Shown here: piece after piece, positions 23,501 through 33,396 of the stretch
Layout of the letters: each line of letters starts with the position of its first letter
Numbering within the stretch: position 1 is the first letter of the stretch
NCBI RefSeq assembly: GCF_016808335.1
Contig: NC_053139.1
Location: 40,792,464-40,856,463 of the forward strand
Length of the DNA stretch: 64,000 bases
DNA from: Panicum virgatum
Taxonomy: Eukaryota; Streptophyta; Magnoliopsida; Poales; Poaceae
Reading direction: 5' to 3'
Made by a program: the position numbers and the translations under genes
Notes under the pieces: model-generated
What the model was told of the DNA's origin: nothing
Seen by the model: only the letters and a program-made list of their open reading frames with translations
Databases searched by the model: none

Positions 23501-24127
23501 TTTCTTCACAGGCTCCAGGATGAAGGTAGAAGAAGCAGTATGAGCTGTGAAAATGGAGTCACTTTGGATGTTCTGTTGGGTGTCAGGCACAGCTTTCTGA
23601 AGCTGCCTGCTGGCGCATCTCGCCTTTCTTTTGGCCTCACAGCTCATGCGCGCTGGCAGCTGCTCCATTTGCTTGCTCATCGCTCTGGAATGTATGCCTG
23701 CTTGTTTGTTTTCTAATGGGAAGGACTGTGCAGCTGCTGCTGTATGCAAGCAGTACTAATTACTGGTCCTCTAGTGTACTGGAGGCTTAGATTCATTCTT
23801 GGAGTATGCAATTTGTTTGTGGTGGATTTTAGCTTTGTGCCAGGTCAGGTGACTCGTGAGCATTGCGTTGAGATGGTAAACTGAATCAGAGTAACATATA
23901 CGGTAGTAATGATAGATGTAATGCAGCCATGGTTTCTAGTACGGTAGTACCGAGAAAATTGTTGCATCAACACTGCATGTACCGGAATGAACTATTGATC
24001 TATGGAGTGATAAAAAAATTGACATTAGTTCATTGAATATATATTTTTTTTAAAAAAAACTAAGCCATCTAGATATGCGAACTGGACAAACACTGTGAAC
24101 AGATGGAGGAAGTATCAGCCATGAGTA
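20551..24127 (+). repeat. Duplicated block, copy 1 (DUF1191 gene and flanks)
   Basis: Similarity to 27198-29492 begins in the 5' leader (CGGAGCCAGACAGCACGG), covers the gene and about 2.4 kb of 3' flank, and stops near 24127. Relative to copy 2 it has two extra segments, about 22252-22402 and 22486-23558. Outside these the flanks align almost base for base. Confidence 0.88.
20778..21722 (+). CDS. DUF1191-family single-pass membrane protein, copy 1
   Basis: An intronless 314-residue protein of the plant DUF1191 family, whose biochemical role is unknown. The signal peptide is residues 1-22. The extracellular domain contains the family hallmarks LDATLQYYASRAFVRPRTG, GNWSDYYYPLTGYTYLAPVLGLL and LPELNI. 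N-glycosylation sequons lie at N55, N61, N112, N139 and N209, and a Cys pair at C176/C196 may form a disulfide. A Pro-rich stalk (213-228) leads to a transmembrane helix (about 242-265), a basic stop-transfer RHKRGKR and a short cytosolic tail ending DYAA. The topology resembles a receptor without a kinase. The ATG at 20778 is chosen because the signal peptide follows at once. Codons in the 5' half are strongly GC-rich, as is common in grass genes. The paralogue is at 27373-28317. Confidence 0.92.
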   Translation: MGVLICACLLQLLLLGASGVAAQSQPPSPARILDATLQYYASRAFVRPRTGIVFNATVPANVTGIAVSALRLRSGSLRRKGFAGYFEFGVPTGVVVQPYVERVVLVYHNLGNWSDYYYPLTGYTYLAPVLGLLVYDAANLSAVGLPELNIVASESPISVSFGNVRAVPTGSAAPRCVVFDLNGAPHFRDLEGTNVCSTFHQGHISIVVNSSEIAPPPAPSGPVAPPIPTSGGGAKGSSQAWKIAVSAVGAAVGLGLLASLVLCLVRHKRGKRLELMERNAEIGETLRMAQVGQTQAPVALGTRTQPVIENDYAA

Positions 24128-24149
24128 GGAAGACATGTAAAGTTTTTAA

Positions 24150-24415
24150 AGCATACAGTCACATATTTGAAGTATTAAACATATATTAATAACAAAACAG
24201 TTACATATTCCGCCTGTAAACTGCAAGATGAATTTATTAAATCTAATTAATCCATCATTAGCAAATGTTTGCTGTAGCATCACATTGTCAAATCATGGCG
24301 CAATTAAGCTCAAAAGATTCGTCTCGCAATTCACACGCGATCTGTACAATTGATTTTTATTTTTTATACATTTAATACTCTATGCATGTGTTCAAATATT
24401 TGATGTGATGTTTTC
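24150..24415. mobile_element. Degenerate MITE
   Basis: AT-rich sequence with AAGATTCGTCTCGCAATT and TTTAATACTCTATGCATGTG, typical of the interior of grass Harbinger-like MITEs. Clear termini were not found. Confidence 0.5.
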
Positions 24416-24420
24416 GCCCA

Positions 24421-24840
24421 TCCTCCTCCAATGCCTGCGCCGCGCTTTGCTGCCTGGCGCCCCGCCTCCTCCGCCGCCAGATCCCTCCTCCGTGCTACTA
24501 GATCCGCCTTCCCCCACCCCGCCGCCGCCGGATCTGCACTTCTCCGTCGCCACTGCTGGATCCGGCTTCCTCCTCCACTGCAGCGCCGCCGGATCCGCCT
24601 CCCTCCGCCCTTCGTCATGTGGGGCAGGTGGGAGTCGTGGCGGCGCGGATGGATGACGGCGGCAGCAGACGAGTGCTACGGGGCAGGAGGCGGGCGGCAG
24701 CGGACCACGTGGCGGCGTGCGAGCCCACAGCGGGAGCCGGGGCAGAGGAGCAAGAGATCGCCACTGGTGGCGATAGGGTGGGGCGAACAGGGCGTCGCGG
24801 TCCTTTTTCACGGTCCGCGGTGCGGGGGTCGCGGCCCGGT
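24421..24840 (+). repeat. Partial third copy of the DUF1191 5' region
   Basis: GC-rich stretch whose first 110 bp or so matches the leader of copy 1 (around 20400-20520: GCCGCCAGATCCCTCCTCCG and the GGATCCGCC repeats) and then diverges. No DUF1191 coding sequence follows. It may be a broken duplicate or a dispersed GC-rich repeat. Confidence 0.5.
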
Positions 24841-24841
24841 C

Positions 24842-25160
24842 GCTTTAGACCATTCCCATCCCTCCTACTAGGATGGTTTCCATAGTATTAATGAGAATGA
24901 CACGTAAGCAGTTTTGTGACATGGTAAGTTAATAAAAAAAGATAGACAGTTTCAAATGCATGACACCATGTCTACAAAAGAATTAAGAAAGGGAGAGGAG
25001 TGATTGGATGAGACAAGGAGAGAGAAGAGAGAGGATTGGATGTGATTTTTCTTCATTTATCATGGAAACTATGTATTGAAGATGTAATGTCTATGAGTAA
25101 TTTATTACTCTTTTTTTCTTTAGACATCATCTATAGACACTGCGTTGGAGATGGCCTTAG
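24842..25160. mobile_element. Possible MITE
   Basis: An AT-rich 0.3-kb segment between GC-rich DNA. Imperfect inverted ends are TTAGACCATTCCCATC on the left and, on the other strand, CTAAGGCCATCTCCAAC on the right. A clean target duplication was not seen. Confidence 0.4.
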
Positions 25161-25545
25161 CGACCCTGGTGCGGACAGCCTTGCTAACAAAACATTTTTG
25201 CATCTGGCCCTTTTTTTCCTTTGTGGAATAATATGTGTGTTACAAGATTTCACCTAGCATAGAAAACTCAGATAGAAGCTTCACTTTCACACAAGCCCCT
25301 ATCGAAGATCCAAACGTTGGAAAAGGAGGAAACGGCAAGCCCCAAAGCTGAAAAGCAGCAAACGAAACGGCGTGCTCTCCTCTGTCCTCTCGACCCAATG
25401 ATATCGTGTTCCATCAACCATGAACGGGAGGTAAACTGTCAGCCCGTGTCTTTTATTCCCGGGAAAAATACTTGGTACTCCGTTGATAACCGTTTCCTGA
25501 AAATTATTCCAATTAAAACCTTGGTGTACAGCATGGTAGTCAAAT
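25161..25545. other. Spacer
   Basis: No gene, RNA or repeat recognised. Confidence 0.4.
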
Positions 25546-26022
25546 CTCTAACTACGATTCCTGCACCAAAAGCGGTCAAACCATCGCGCCACGTCACCCG
25601 TTAGCCTTCTAACTGTTGGATCCAGCAAACTTACGATATCAACCGTCCGATCATCGCCGTCGCGGGTCTCTTACCCGTTATGCCACAAACCCGGACGCTC
25701 GCGAATCCGCTTGTCCGCCCACCGTCCTCAGCCTCTCGGTCCTGCCGCACCTCCCTCCGTCCTCCGTAGTTCCGGCTGCTGCGCCGGCCACCGACCGACG
25801 CCGCATCCCGCGTTCCGGGAAAGCAAAGACCAGCGGACGCTCGGGTCGTGACCCAGTCGTCGTCCCTGCGGCGTCGCGGTGGGTCATGCCTTATTGCGCG
25901 GCGGCCGCCATGGCTGATGCGATCCGCGGACAGAGACTGCTCGATTGATTTCTTTCTTGGTCTGCGAGGCGGCGCGAGTCTCAGGTAGAGCATGAAGGCC
26001 AGCGCCCGGCGGCTGGCTACAT

Positions 26023-26162
26023 CCGGCCGGGAGCACCTGTAGGAGGTGAAGCGGCGGCGGAGGAGTCGAGGACTCTGATTGGAAGGCAGCAGCCGGCCGT
26101 GAGCACCTGGAGGAGGTAAAGCGGCGGAGGAGTAGTCTAGGACCCTGATTGGAAGGCAGCAG
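26023..26162 (+). repeat. Two 70-bp tandem repeats
   Basis: Units 26023-26092 and 26093-26162 are near-identical, starting CCGGCCG and ending TTGGAAGGCAGCAG. Non-coding; within the Helitron candidate. Confidence 0.85.
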
Positions 26163-26189
26163 GCATCATCGAAGGCATTAGATTAAGGA

Positions 26190-26768
26190 TAATTATTAAT
26201 ACTAATCAAGGCATGGTATCTTATACAGTAGAATATATTCAACACTTAAAAGAATCATATGATAAACGATCATATTTAGGTGAACCAAAATACCAGTGTA
26301 AATATTGTGGAGTTATATTACCAATGAATGTAATTAAACTGAGAGTCGGCATATAGCAAACAAATTATATACACAAACTGTTGTAAAAATGGAAAAATAA
26401 AGATACCACCATATAAAGACCCTCATGGTTAATTAATAATAAAAATGGCACAAAATCGAAGCATTTCTTATAAAGAATAAGGCAACACAATAGTCTCTTT
26501 GCCTTCACCTCAATGAGAGCAAATATAATAAAAGACATTAACAAGGGAAAAGAATCATATGTATTTCATATTAATGGCCAAATACACCACCTTATAGGAT
26601 CATTAATTCCAGAACAAGGTCAAGCACCACAATACGCTGAACTATATATTTTTGATAAAAAATGAAATTGAAAATAGAATAAAAGCTTTAGACAGCCTAG
26701 AACATTTGTACGCACCGTATCACAACGTACATGATGAAATGGTAGATTCTAAGATACCTATCTTTTGA
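26190..26768 (+). pseudogene. Helitron Rep/helicase N-terminal fragment
   Basis: Translation gives EPKYQCKYCGVIL, then after decay FAFTSMRANIIKDINKG, SYVFHINGQIHHLIGSLIPE and YAELYIFD, followed in another frame by NEIENRIKALDS. This order matches the conserved Helitron-like N domain upstream of the Rep catalytic motifs. Several stops and at least two frameshifts are present. Neither the Rep HUH motif nor the helicase is here. Confidence 0.8.
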
Positions 26769-26784
26769 GGAGAAAAGTTAGATT

Positions 26785-26949
26785 CACTGGTATTGACAAT
26801 TTCTCATTTCCCACAATGTTATACCTCGCTTCACCAGAGGAACAAGAAAAAATGAGAGGCCAGACACTGGTGGTGTTGATAATTTCTTATTTCTCACGAT
26901 GTTCTACCTCGCTTCACAGAGGAACAAAAAAAAAAAAAGAGAGGACAGA
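26785..26949 (+). repeat. Two imperfect 80-85-bp tandem repeats near the Helitron 3' end
   Basis: Units 26785-26864 and 26865-26949 both start CACTGGT and contain ACCTCGCTTCAC. They lie just inside the terminal hairpin. Confidence 0.75.
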
Positions 26950-27197
26950 CACTGCCATAAGCGGCAACGCCGCGCGCATTTCTAGTCACTAAACTGGACT
27001 GGATGTTGTAGCAATAAAGCTCCCTGCATTCGTGTCCACACCAAGCACAAGCAGCAGCAGCAGCAAGCTCGGCTCCCTCCTCTCCCTCTGCTGCCTCCGG
27101 CCTCCCCCACCGACCTTTCCCCTCGCCCAGCGCTGGCGCGGCCCGCGGGCCCCCTCCTCCCTACTCGCGCGGCAGCGGGTCCGGCGGCCAGGCGACG

Positions 27198-29492
27198 GAG
27201 CCAGACAGCACGGCACGCAGACGCGCAGGGCGCGGGTGCGGGCCGGCGGCCGTCAAGCGCGGCGCGTCTCCAGCGGCAGTCCGGCGACGGTCGGCGGGCG
27301 CGCGCCGCGGCGCTCGCCGTCTCGTGGCCAGGCTCTACGGCGGCGGCTGCTCGGCTCTGAGCCCCCACTGGTATGGGCGTCTTGATCTGCGCCTGCCTGC
27401 TCCAGCTGCTGCTCCTGGGCGCTTCTGGGGTGGCGGCGCAGTCGCAGCCGCCGTCGCCGGCCAGGATCCTCGACGCCACGCTTCAGGACTACGCGTACCG
27501 CGCGTTCGTGCGCCCGCGCACCGGCATTGTCTTCAACGCCCCCGTCCCCGCCAACCTCACCGGCATTGCCGTCTCCGCGCTCCGCCTGCGCAGCGGCAGC
27601 CTCCGCCGGAAGGGCTTCGCGGGCTACTTCGAGTTCGGCGTCCCCACCGGCGTCGTCGTGCAGCCGTACGTCGAGCGGGTGGTGCTCGTCTACCACAACC
27701 TCGGCAACTGGTCCGACTACTACTACCCGCTCACCGGCTACACCTACCTTGCGCCCGTGCTCGGGCTGCTGGTCTACGATGCGGCCAACTTGTCGGCCGT
27801 GGGTCTGCCGGAGCTCAACATTGTCGCGTCAGAGAGTCCGATTTCCGTGAGTTTCGGCAATGTCAGGGCGGTGCCGACGGGCAGTGCAGCGCCGCGTTGT
27901 GTGGTGTTCGATTTGAATGGCGTGCCGCAGTTCCGGGACCTGGAGGGAACCAATGTGTGCTCGACGTTTCACCAAGGGCACATCTCAATAGTGGTGAACT
28001 CCAGCGAGATTGCTCCTCCTCCAGCTCCATCAGGTCCAGTTGCCCCGCCGATACCAACTGCTGGAGGTGGTGCAAAGGGAAGCTCACAGGCGTGGAAGAT
28101 TGCGGTCAGTGCGGTTGGGGCTGCCGTAGGATTGGGGCTGCAGGCTTCTCTTGTGCTGTGCTTGGTGAGGCACAAAAGGGATAAAAGGCTTCAGCTGATG
28201 GAACGGAATGCGGAGATTGGGGAGACATTGCGGATGGCGCAGGTTGGGCAGACGCAGGCACCTGTGGCGTTGGAGACACGGACACAACCGGTGATTGAGA
28301 ACGATTATGCAGCATAGTATTCTTTGAGCTTTGTGTAACCAAAGACCTCATGCTGATGGCTAGAGATGGGATTGTCCATCGGTTGGTTGAGGCAGCAGAT
28401 TTTCCATATTCATGATGGCGATGCTAATTGCGCTAATTTCAGAGCTCAGGATCTGCTCCATGAAGGTTCATCACATTCTTTCGGTGGGTTTGTTTCGAAG
28501 CTTAAGTTTTCAAGTGCAAGCAGTGGCTATTCTTCATGTTCATAATTGCCATGTTCATATGTCGGGAGTTTCTTTCATCTCCAACCAAGCAATGGAGGGG
28601 AAATGTTTGTCTATCGCACTTGCTATCCTCAGTTATTTTTTTGGGGTTGCTGTATTCAAAGGAAATGGGCTTGGCAATAAACCTGAGGTAATACTCATTG
28701 CACATCATGTGGTGATGTGTGGGTGAAATTTATTCATGAAGTTTCAATCCAGTTTGATTTTTCCCCATTTGGCTTCTCATGCTTAGACAATTGTTAAGAT
28801 GATGTAGTGATGTACATCTGTACTTATGTAGTGTTGTGGTAATTAGTTCTTGTTTTTGCTGATGCTGAGTTTTGTCACATTCCACCTTCTAGTATGACCA
28901 GGTTGGCACAATGTATGTGAATTGAACAAAGGTCACTTTGGATGTTTTGTTGGGTGTCAGGCACAGCTTTCTGAAGCTGCCTGCTGGCGCATCTCGCCTT
29001 TCGTTTGGCATTGCAGCGGAGGCAGTTCATGTGCGCTGGCAGCTGCTCCATTTGCTTGTTCTGTTGTTCATCGCTCTGGAATGTATGCCTGTTTGTTTGT
29101 TTTCTAATGGGAACAGACTGTGCAGCTGCTGCTGTATGCAAGCTGTACTAATTACTGGTCCTCTAGTGTACTGGAGGCTTAGATTAATCCTTGAAGTATG
29201 CAGTTTGTTTGTGGTGGATTTTTTAGCTGTGTGCCAGGTCACTTGACTCGTGAGCATTGCGTTGAGATGGCAAACTGAATCAGAGTAACATATACGGTAG
29301 TCATGACAGATGTAATGCAGCCATGGTTTCTAGTACTTGAGAAAATTGCTGCATCCACACTGCATGTACCGGAATGAACTATTGATCTATGGAGTGATTT
29401 TAGTTCAATGAATATATTTTTTTTAAAAGAAAAACTAAGCCGTCTGGACAAACACTGTGAACAGATGGAGGAAGTATCAGCCATGAGTAGGC
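27198..29492 (+). repeat. Duplicated block, copy 2 (DUF1191 gene and flanks)
   Basis: Matches 20551-24127 but lacks two internal segments of the 3' flank (about 0.15 and 1.07 kb). The junctions lie near 28848 and 28932. The 5' leader is a rearranged version of that in copy 1. Confidence 0.88.
27373..28317 (+). CDS. DUF1191-family single-pass membrane protein, copy 2
   Basis: An intact 314-residue paralogue of the gene at 20778-21722, about 95% identical or more, with the same signal peptide, extracellular domain and tail. Visible differences: N55 is followed by A-P, removing the first sequon; N-V-T becomes N-L-T at 61; H186 becomes Q; Leu257 in the membrane helix becomes Gln; and in the tail G270 becomes D, E274 becomes Q and G301 becomes E. 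The ORF is unbroken and the start context is identical, so it is likely functional. Its upstream region differs from that of copy 1 because the Helitron end lies about 390 bp before the ATG. This could give it different regulation. Confidence 0.92.
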   Translation: MGVLICACLLQLLLLGASGVAAQSQPPSPARILDATLQDYAYRAFVRPRTGIVFNAPVPANLTGIAVSALRLRSGSLRRKGFAGYFEFGVPTGVVVQPYVERVVLVYHNLGNWSDYYYPLTGYTYLAPVLGLLVYDAANLSAVGLPELNIVASESPISVSFGNVRAVPTGSAAPRCVVFDLNGVPQFRDLEGTNVCSTFHQGHISIVVNSSEIAPPPAPSGPVAPPIPTAGGGAKGSSQAWKIAVSAVGAAVGLGLQASLVLCLVRHKRDKRLQLMERNAEIGETLRMAQVGQTQAPVALETRTQPVIENDYAA

Positions 29493-30521
29493 TAGGAACA
29501 CGTTTTAGTATTTTTCTGCAGATGAACACGCTGACCGTACAGTACAGTGGTGACCTGAGAGTTTAAGACAAATGGACGAGGCAGTTGGAAGAAGTGTTAA
29601 GTAAACTATTTGGTCTTGACCAACTTAATCTACGAACTATGGTTTTGGGGTACTCGATAATTATGTGTTATATGTGACAGATGCTAGCAGTACGTCTGTC
29701 TGAATAATAACGAAAAGAAAAGCGACGGAAGAGCATACTAGATGAGCATGTGGACGGACGGCTGTCTGGAGAGTGGAGACTGGAGATGCAGGAGAGGAGC
29801 AGCGTTGAGACTGGTTAACAATGCAGTGGTGGGTGGGGACCTGGGTTAATTGTTGTTTAATCAATGAATGGACGGTGAACAAGACAGATGTTTGAACGTA
29901 GAATCATCATCATTTGAGCTTATTTGGCGGGCTATGCTTATGCTCTCTCTCCCTACTACCTGCTGCTGCCGAGGCCGGCGGTCATCGTCTACGGCGGAGT
30001 GACCGGCGGCATGCCGGCGACGCAAACAAAGCCGCTAGTCAGTGTGGGCGGTGGCTTTTGTTGGCCCACTTCCGTCCATCTTTCTCTCTTCGGGCTTGGG
30101 CTGGGCTGCTTCATTGCATCTACATATATGCAGTTTATTTAGGGCCCTGGTTTGCTTTCTTTTTCTTTTTCTTTTTCTTTTTCTTTTTCTCTGATTATTA
30201 GGCCTGCTGGATTCTCTGCATGGTGGAGTCCATCTTTCAGTTTCAGAAACCAAAACCAGACCCAACCCAACCATCGAAACTCGGCCGCCAACCAGGTCCA
30301 CTCTTTAATTTTGTGCAAAACAAAGACTTGGTTTAAAAAAGAATGTCATAGTTTTTCAAACAGCTATCTAAATCAAGTTCCAATTGCATTGTTGTGATTC
30401 TCACACTCGAATATGTTTGAATGATTTTTCAGGTGGAAAATTTTATTATGAAAGTGGAATTATTTTCATAGTCTCACGGAAAACTGTTCAGAATTTTAAT
30501 AATAGATTTACTCCTTATAAG
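29493..30521. other. Spacer with a CTTTTT microsatellite
   Basis: Contains a (CTTTTT)n tract at about 30155-30191. Small ORFs near 29914-30200 show no family resemblance. No gene was recognised. Confidence 0.4.
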
Positions 30522-30882
30522 GTGACTTAGATCCTGTATTTGCGTAAGTCACCAGTGTTGAGCTGCCTATGCTGTGTCTACCGATCTTTTTTTTGCGCAT
30601 TTTTCTGTGTGTAACTAACTTGTTTGCAATGCCGAAACATTTGTTCGTTTTGTAGATTAAATTATTATGTGATGTTGATTTATTTATTCTTAATATTTAT
30701 CTTTTATTATTTATCCTATACAGTTAAATGTTTGTTATGTATAATATTTTGTTTGTTGCATTATTATTTGTTGGTCACGTTTAACTTTTTATTTGTAGAA
30801 AATAATTATATGTTCGTATTGTTAAAATATTTGTTCCTGTAAGTCAAACATGTGACTTACAGGAATGCAATATCTAAGTCAC
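30522..30882. mobile_element. AT-rich MITE with palindromic ends
   Basis: About 360 bp. The ends are similar inverted repeats of about 30 bp: the left reads GTGACTTAGATCCTG, and the right, on the other strand, GTGACTTAGATATTGC. Each end also folds on itself. On the left GGTGACTTA pairs with TAAGTCACC, and on the right 30834-30846 pairs perfectly with 30853-30865 around a 6-base loop. No clear target duplication. Confidence 0.65.
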
Positions 30883-31926
30883 ATGACGAGGAGACAGATT
30901 GGACCATTATTGAGAACGAGTTGTTAATTAGGAAAGATAGCGTCGTACTCCGGAAATAAAGAGGCCGGAATGGAACTTAACTCCGGCGAGCAGCAGGCAG
31001 AGTCTAGTCGTGGACACACCGGAAAGTTCATATGACTAGAACATTAGGCGCCCGATGCGCGTCCTACTATTTAATCAATCAGTTATAAGCAAATCGAAAG
31101 TAATGAAATGTGCAATTGAACATAAGTAAACCGAAAGTAATGAAATGTGACAAATAGTATGTATGATATAGGATAAATTCAACACAAAATCACATCATGC
31201 GGTAACAAATACATCATTAATATGCAAACATTTAAGCGGCATGGGTACACTATCCATCATAGGTGTCTATCAAACATTTGAATCATGAATATTACAACAT
31301 ATTTAAAAGCACATGCAATTCTATCCATCAAATATCTGTCCGAAAACTTGGAGGATTAGTTGAAGTCGTGATCGACATCTAAGTGCCACTTTGATGGATG
31401 GAGGAAAAAAAAGCATAGGTATTCCGTATTCGCATCATGACTTCGCGGACATGCTACTCATCATTCATCAAGGTAAGTAAAGGTAGGATCGATCAGCATT
31501 TATTTAGGAAAAAAATTCAGTAAGGAGGTATTCCGTATTCTATTCGTCAAGCAAATTTGTTGCCCCGTACAACCTATAAAATACACAGAAACTTCAAATG
31601 CAAGCTCCTTTGGCTCTCAAGAATAGTGTTGAAATATCATAATACAAACTGCCATGCTCAGCACAGGACTTCAATGTTGCAAGGCATCGATCAATTTGCA
31701 TTCTAGGAGTAAAAACTCAACATGTTCAGCGATTCCAGTTTCAGAGCATCCACGTCAATGGCAGGCTATCGTTTGTGCAAGAGCCCTGGAAGGCACTATA
31801 ATTCAGAACACATTTGCCACATTGTACAGGTACCTAGTCAATTGAGCCAAGCAACAATAACAAGTGTTCCTCCTGCATGGCGAAAACTACGCCTTTGAGC
31901 GAAGCCTCACCAGATCACACCACCTA
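30883..31926. other. AT-rich spacer
   Basis: Holds a pair of short direct repeats containing CGAAAGTAATGAAATGTG (around 31090-31150). No coding or RNA feature was recognised. Confidence 0.4.
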
Positions 31927-32523
31927 TCACTGTGCAGTGGAAGTATTAGCCTCCCCAGCTATGGGCATCATGTAGCCCAAACCTTTCAGCTTCTCCACCA
32001 GCTTCCTCTCCGCAACAGCCTGAAATTATTAACCAGTGACTTTCAGATACACCACTTAAGAAAACTGTTATGCAGAGTTGAGCGCGCCGGTGAGTACCTC
32101 AAGCATGGGGCTGTCTTTTGGGATGTTGCATGCCAGGACTATGTTTAGACCCAGTTTTCATCATTGAAACATGAAGTGACGTAAAGCTTGTTGTTGTTAA
32201 TAAGCTACCATAAGTGCAAGGCAATTAGTTAAATGACAATAGAAGCAGTACCTAGATGGCGGGCCATCCCTGATCCGGTGTTGTCACATGTTCCTCCTAG
32301 TACAGAGATGACACTCACTCTGTTATCCTGCAATGGCCAGGAGAAGGCAACATAGCAAAAATGACAACGAAACATCAGTTTTCATGAGGCAACACTGCCA
32401 AAAGAAAAGGACAACGAAATGATTGAAATTATCTTCTAAGAACGAAACAGTTACCACTTATAGGCCTAGTGGTTGCAGCAGATGGACAAATTTTGCTGTG
32501 TTGCATCCAACCCACACATAGAT
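31927..32523 (-). pseudogene. PSMG4: Proteasome assembly chaperone 4 (PAC4/PSMG4)-like, decayed
   Basis: Four minus-strand exons of a PAC4-type chaperone, which in intact form helps assemble the 20S proteasome alpha ring. Exon A (32523-32455) encodes IYVWVGCNTAKF. Exon B (32327-32252) encodes VSVISVLGGTCDNTGSGMARHL. Exon C (about 32166-32098) carries the NIVLACNIPKDSPMLE segment. Exon D (32019-31927) encodes AVAERKLVEKLKGLGYM and a stop. Damage: a deletion after the CAT-CTG codons of exon A shifts the frame; one extra T in exon C shifts it again just before LNIVLA; and the acceptor before exon C reads CAA where CAG is expected. The N-terminal exon was not found upstream, where the gypsy element begins within 0.6 kb. 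A functional copy presumably exists elsewhere in the genome. Confidence 0.75.
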
Positions 32524-33396
32524 CTGCATCAAAATGAATAAAAAAGTAAAGGATCAAATATAATCACTCACATAACTATTCTATATACACCGAGTAAAGC
32601 CTGAGAGGTAACACATCTCAAATAAGCTGAGAGGATTCAAAGGGAGCTTGAAGGCTTTAAGCCGACCACTACAAATGATATAAAGTATATATTTTCCCTA
32701 TAATAACAGTGGCATATAAATAAATACTTCAAGCTTTGCTCATAGTGACAATATGGAACAACCAAACACTCAAGTGTCGTGCTTTCATTTCATATGAAGA
32801 AACATACAGGACAAGCTTGTAACTTCAGGGCTCAAATTTATTTGATTTTCTATATAAAACTTGATAGATGTCAGGTATAACATTCTCCTTTTACCCAGAT
32901 GGCTAACACATAGAAGTATAGAACAAGCAACCAACACAACAACTACTATTAATACCATCTGCATTTCTCATCCAGATGAAGTTTCTTTTCCCAGCTTATC
33001 TATAACTACTTTTTCTTTTTGTTTTGCACTTGGTTGTACGGACCCTGTCAGCGCTCGTACAGGCGCGTCGATTCGGCTTCCGCCTCGCCCCGCGCGCGCA
33101 CGACGGTTCGAATCCCGCCTTTTCACACCTTCGTTTGTTACCTGCCTCTCCTGACAGGCGGGCCTGGGCCCTCTTGTCATGGACCGAGCGGCTAACACCA
33201 GGCGTGAGCGTCGCTTGGCTTCCAGCGACGGTTCCGGGGCGCGCTGGATGGATCAGACTTCATAAAGGGCCGAACCGCATACCGCGGTTACTTTTCCGCA
33301 TTCGCCTTCTTCCTTCCAAACCTTTGCGCCCCTTTGCCTTGGAGCCTCCTCGCCCCTTGCTCTTCTGCGCAGTTTGTTCCTCGCCTCCATAGCAAG
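32524..33396. other. Left junction of the gypsy element and antisense-ORF leader
   Basis: AT-rich to about 33030, then abruptly GC-rich, marking the edge of the gypsy element. The GC-rich part (about 33040-33396) is the leader of the antisense ORF. No LTR copy was seen here. A T-arm-like GGTTCGAATCC at about 33110 is not part of a tRNA that folds. Confidence 0.5.

Larger units (their letters stand above)
25546..26985 (+). mobile_element. Degenerate Helitron
   Basis: The 3' end is clear: a hairpin GCGGC-AAC-GCCGC at 26961-26973, 8 bases, then CTAG (26982-26985) followed by T, as in Helitrons inserted between A and T. A candidate 5' end is TCTCTAACTA at 25546, preceded by A. Inside, 26190-26768 is a broken piece of the Helitron Rep/helicase protein. 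Two tandem repeats (26023-26162, 26785-26949) lie within it. The element sits between the two DUF1191 genes, ending about 390 bp upstream of the second. The 3' end is well supported; the 5' end is only a candidate. Confidence 0.68.

Noticed and set aside
29914..30200. Small GC-rich ORFs after the DUF1191 copy 2
   Set aside because: No family resemblance, and different frames give equally long ORFs.
33095..33125. GGTTCGAATCC, a T-arm-like sequence suggesting a tRNA gene
   Set aside because: No acceptor stem, D-arm or anticodon arm folds around it at the right spacing.
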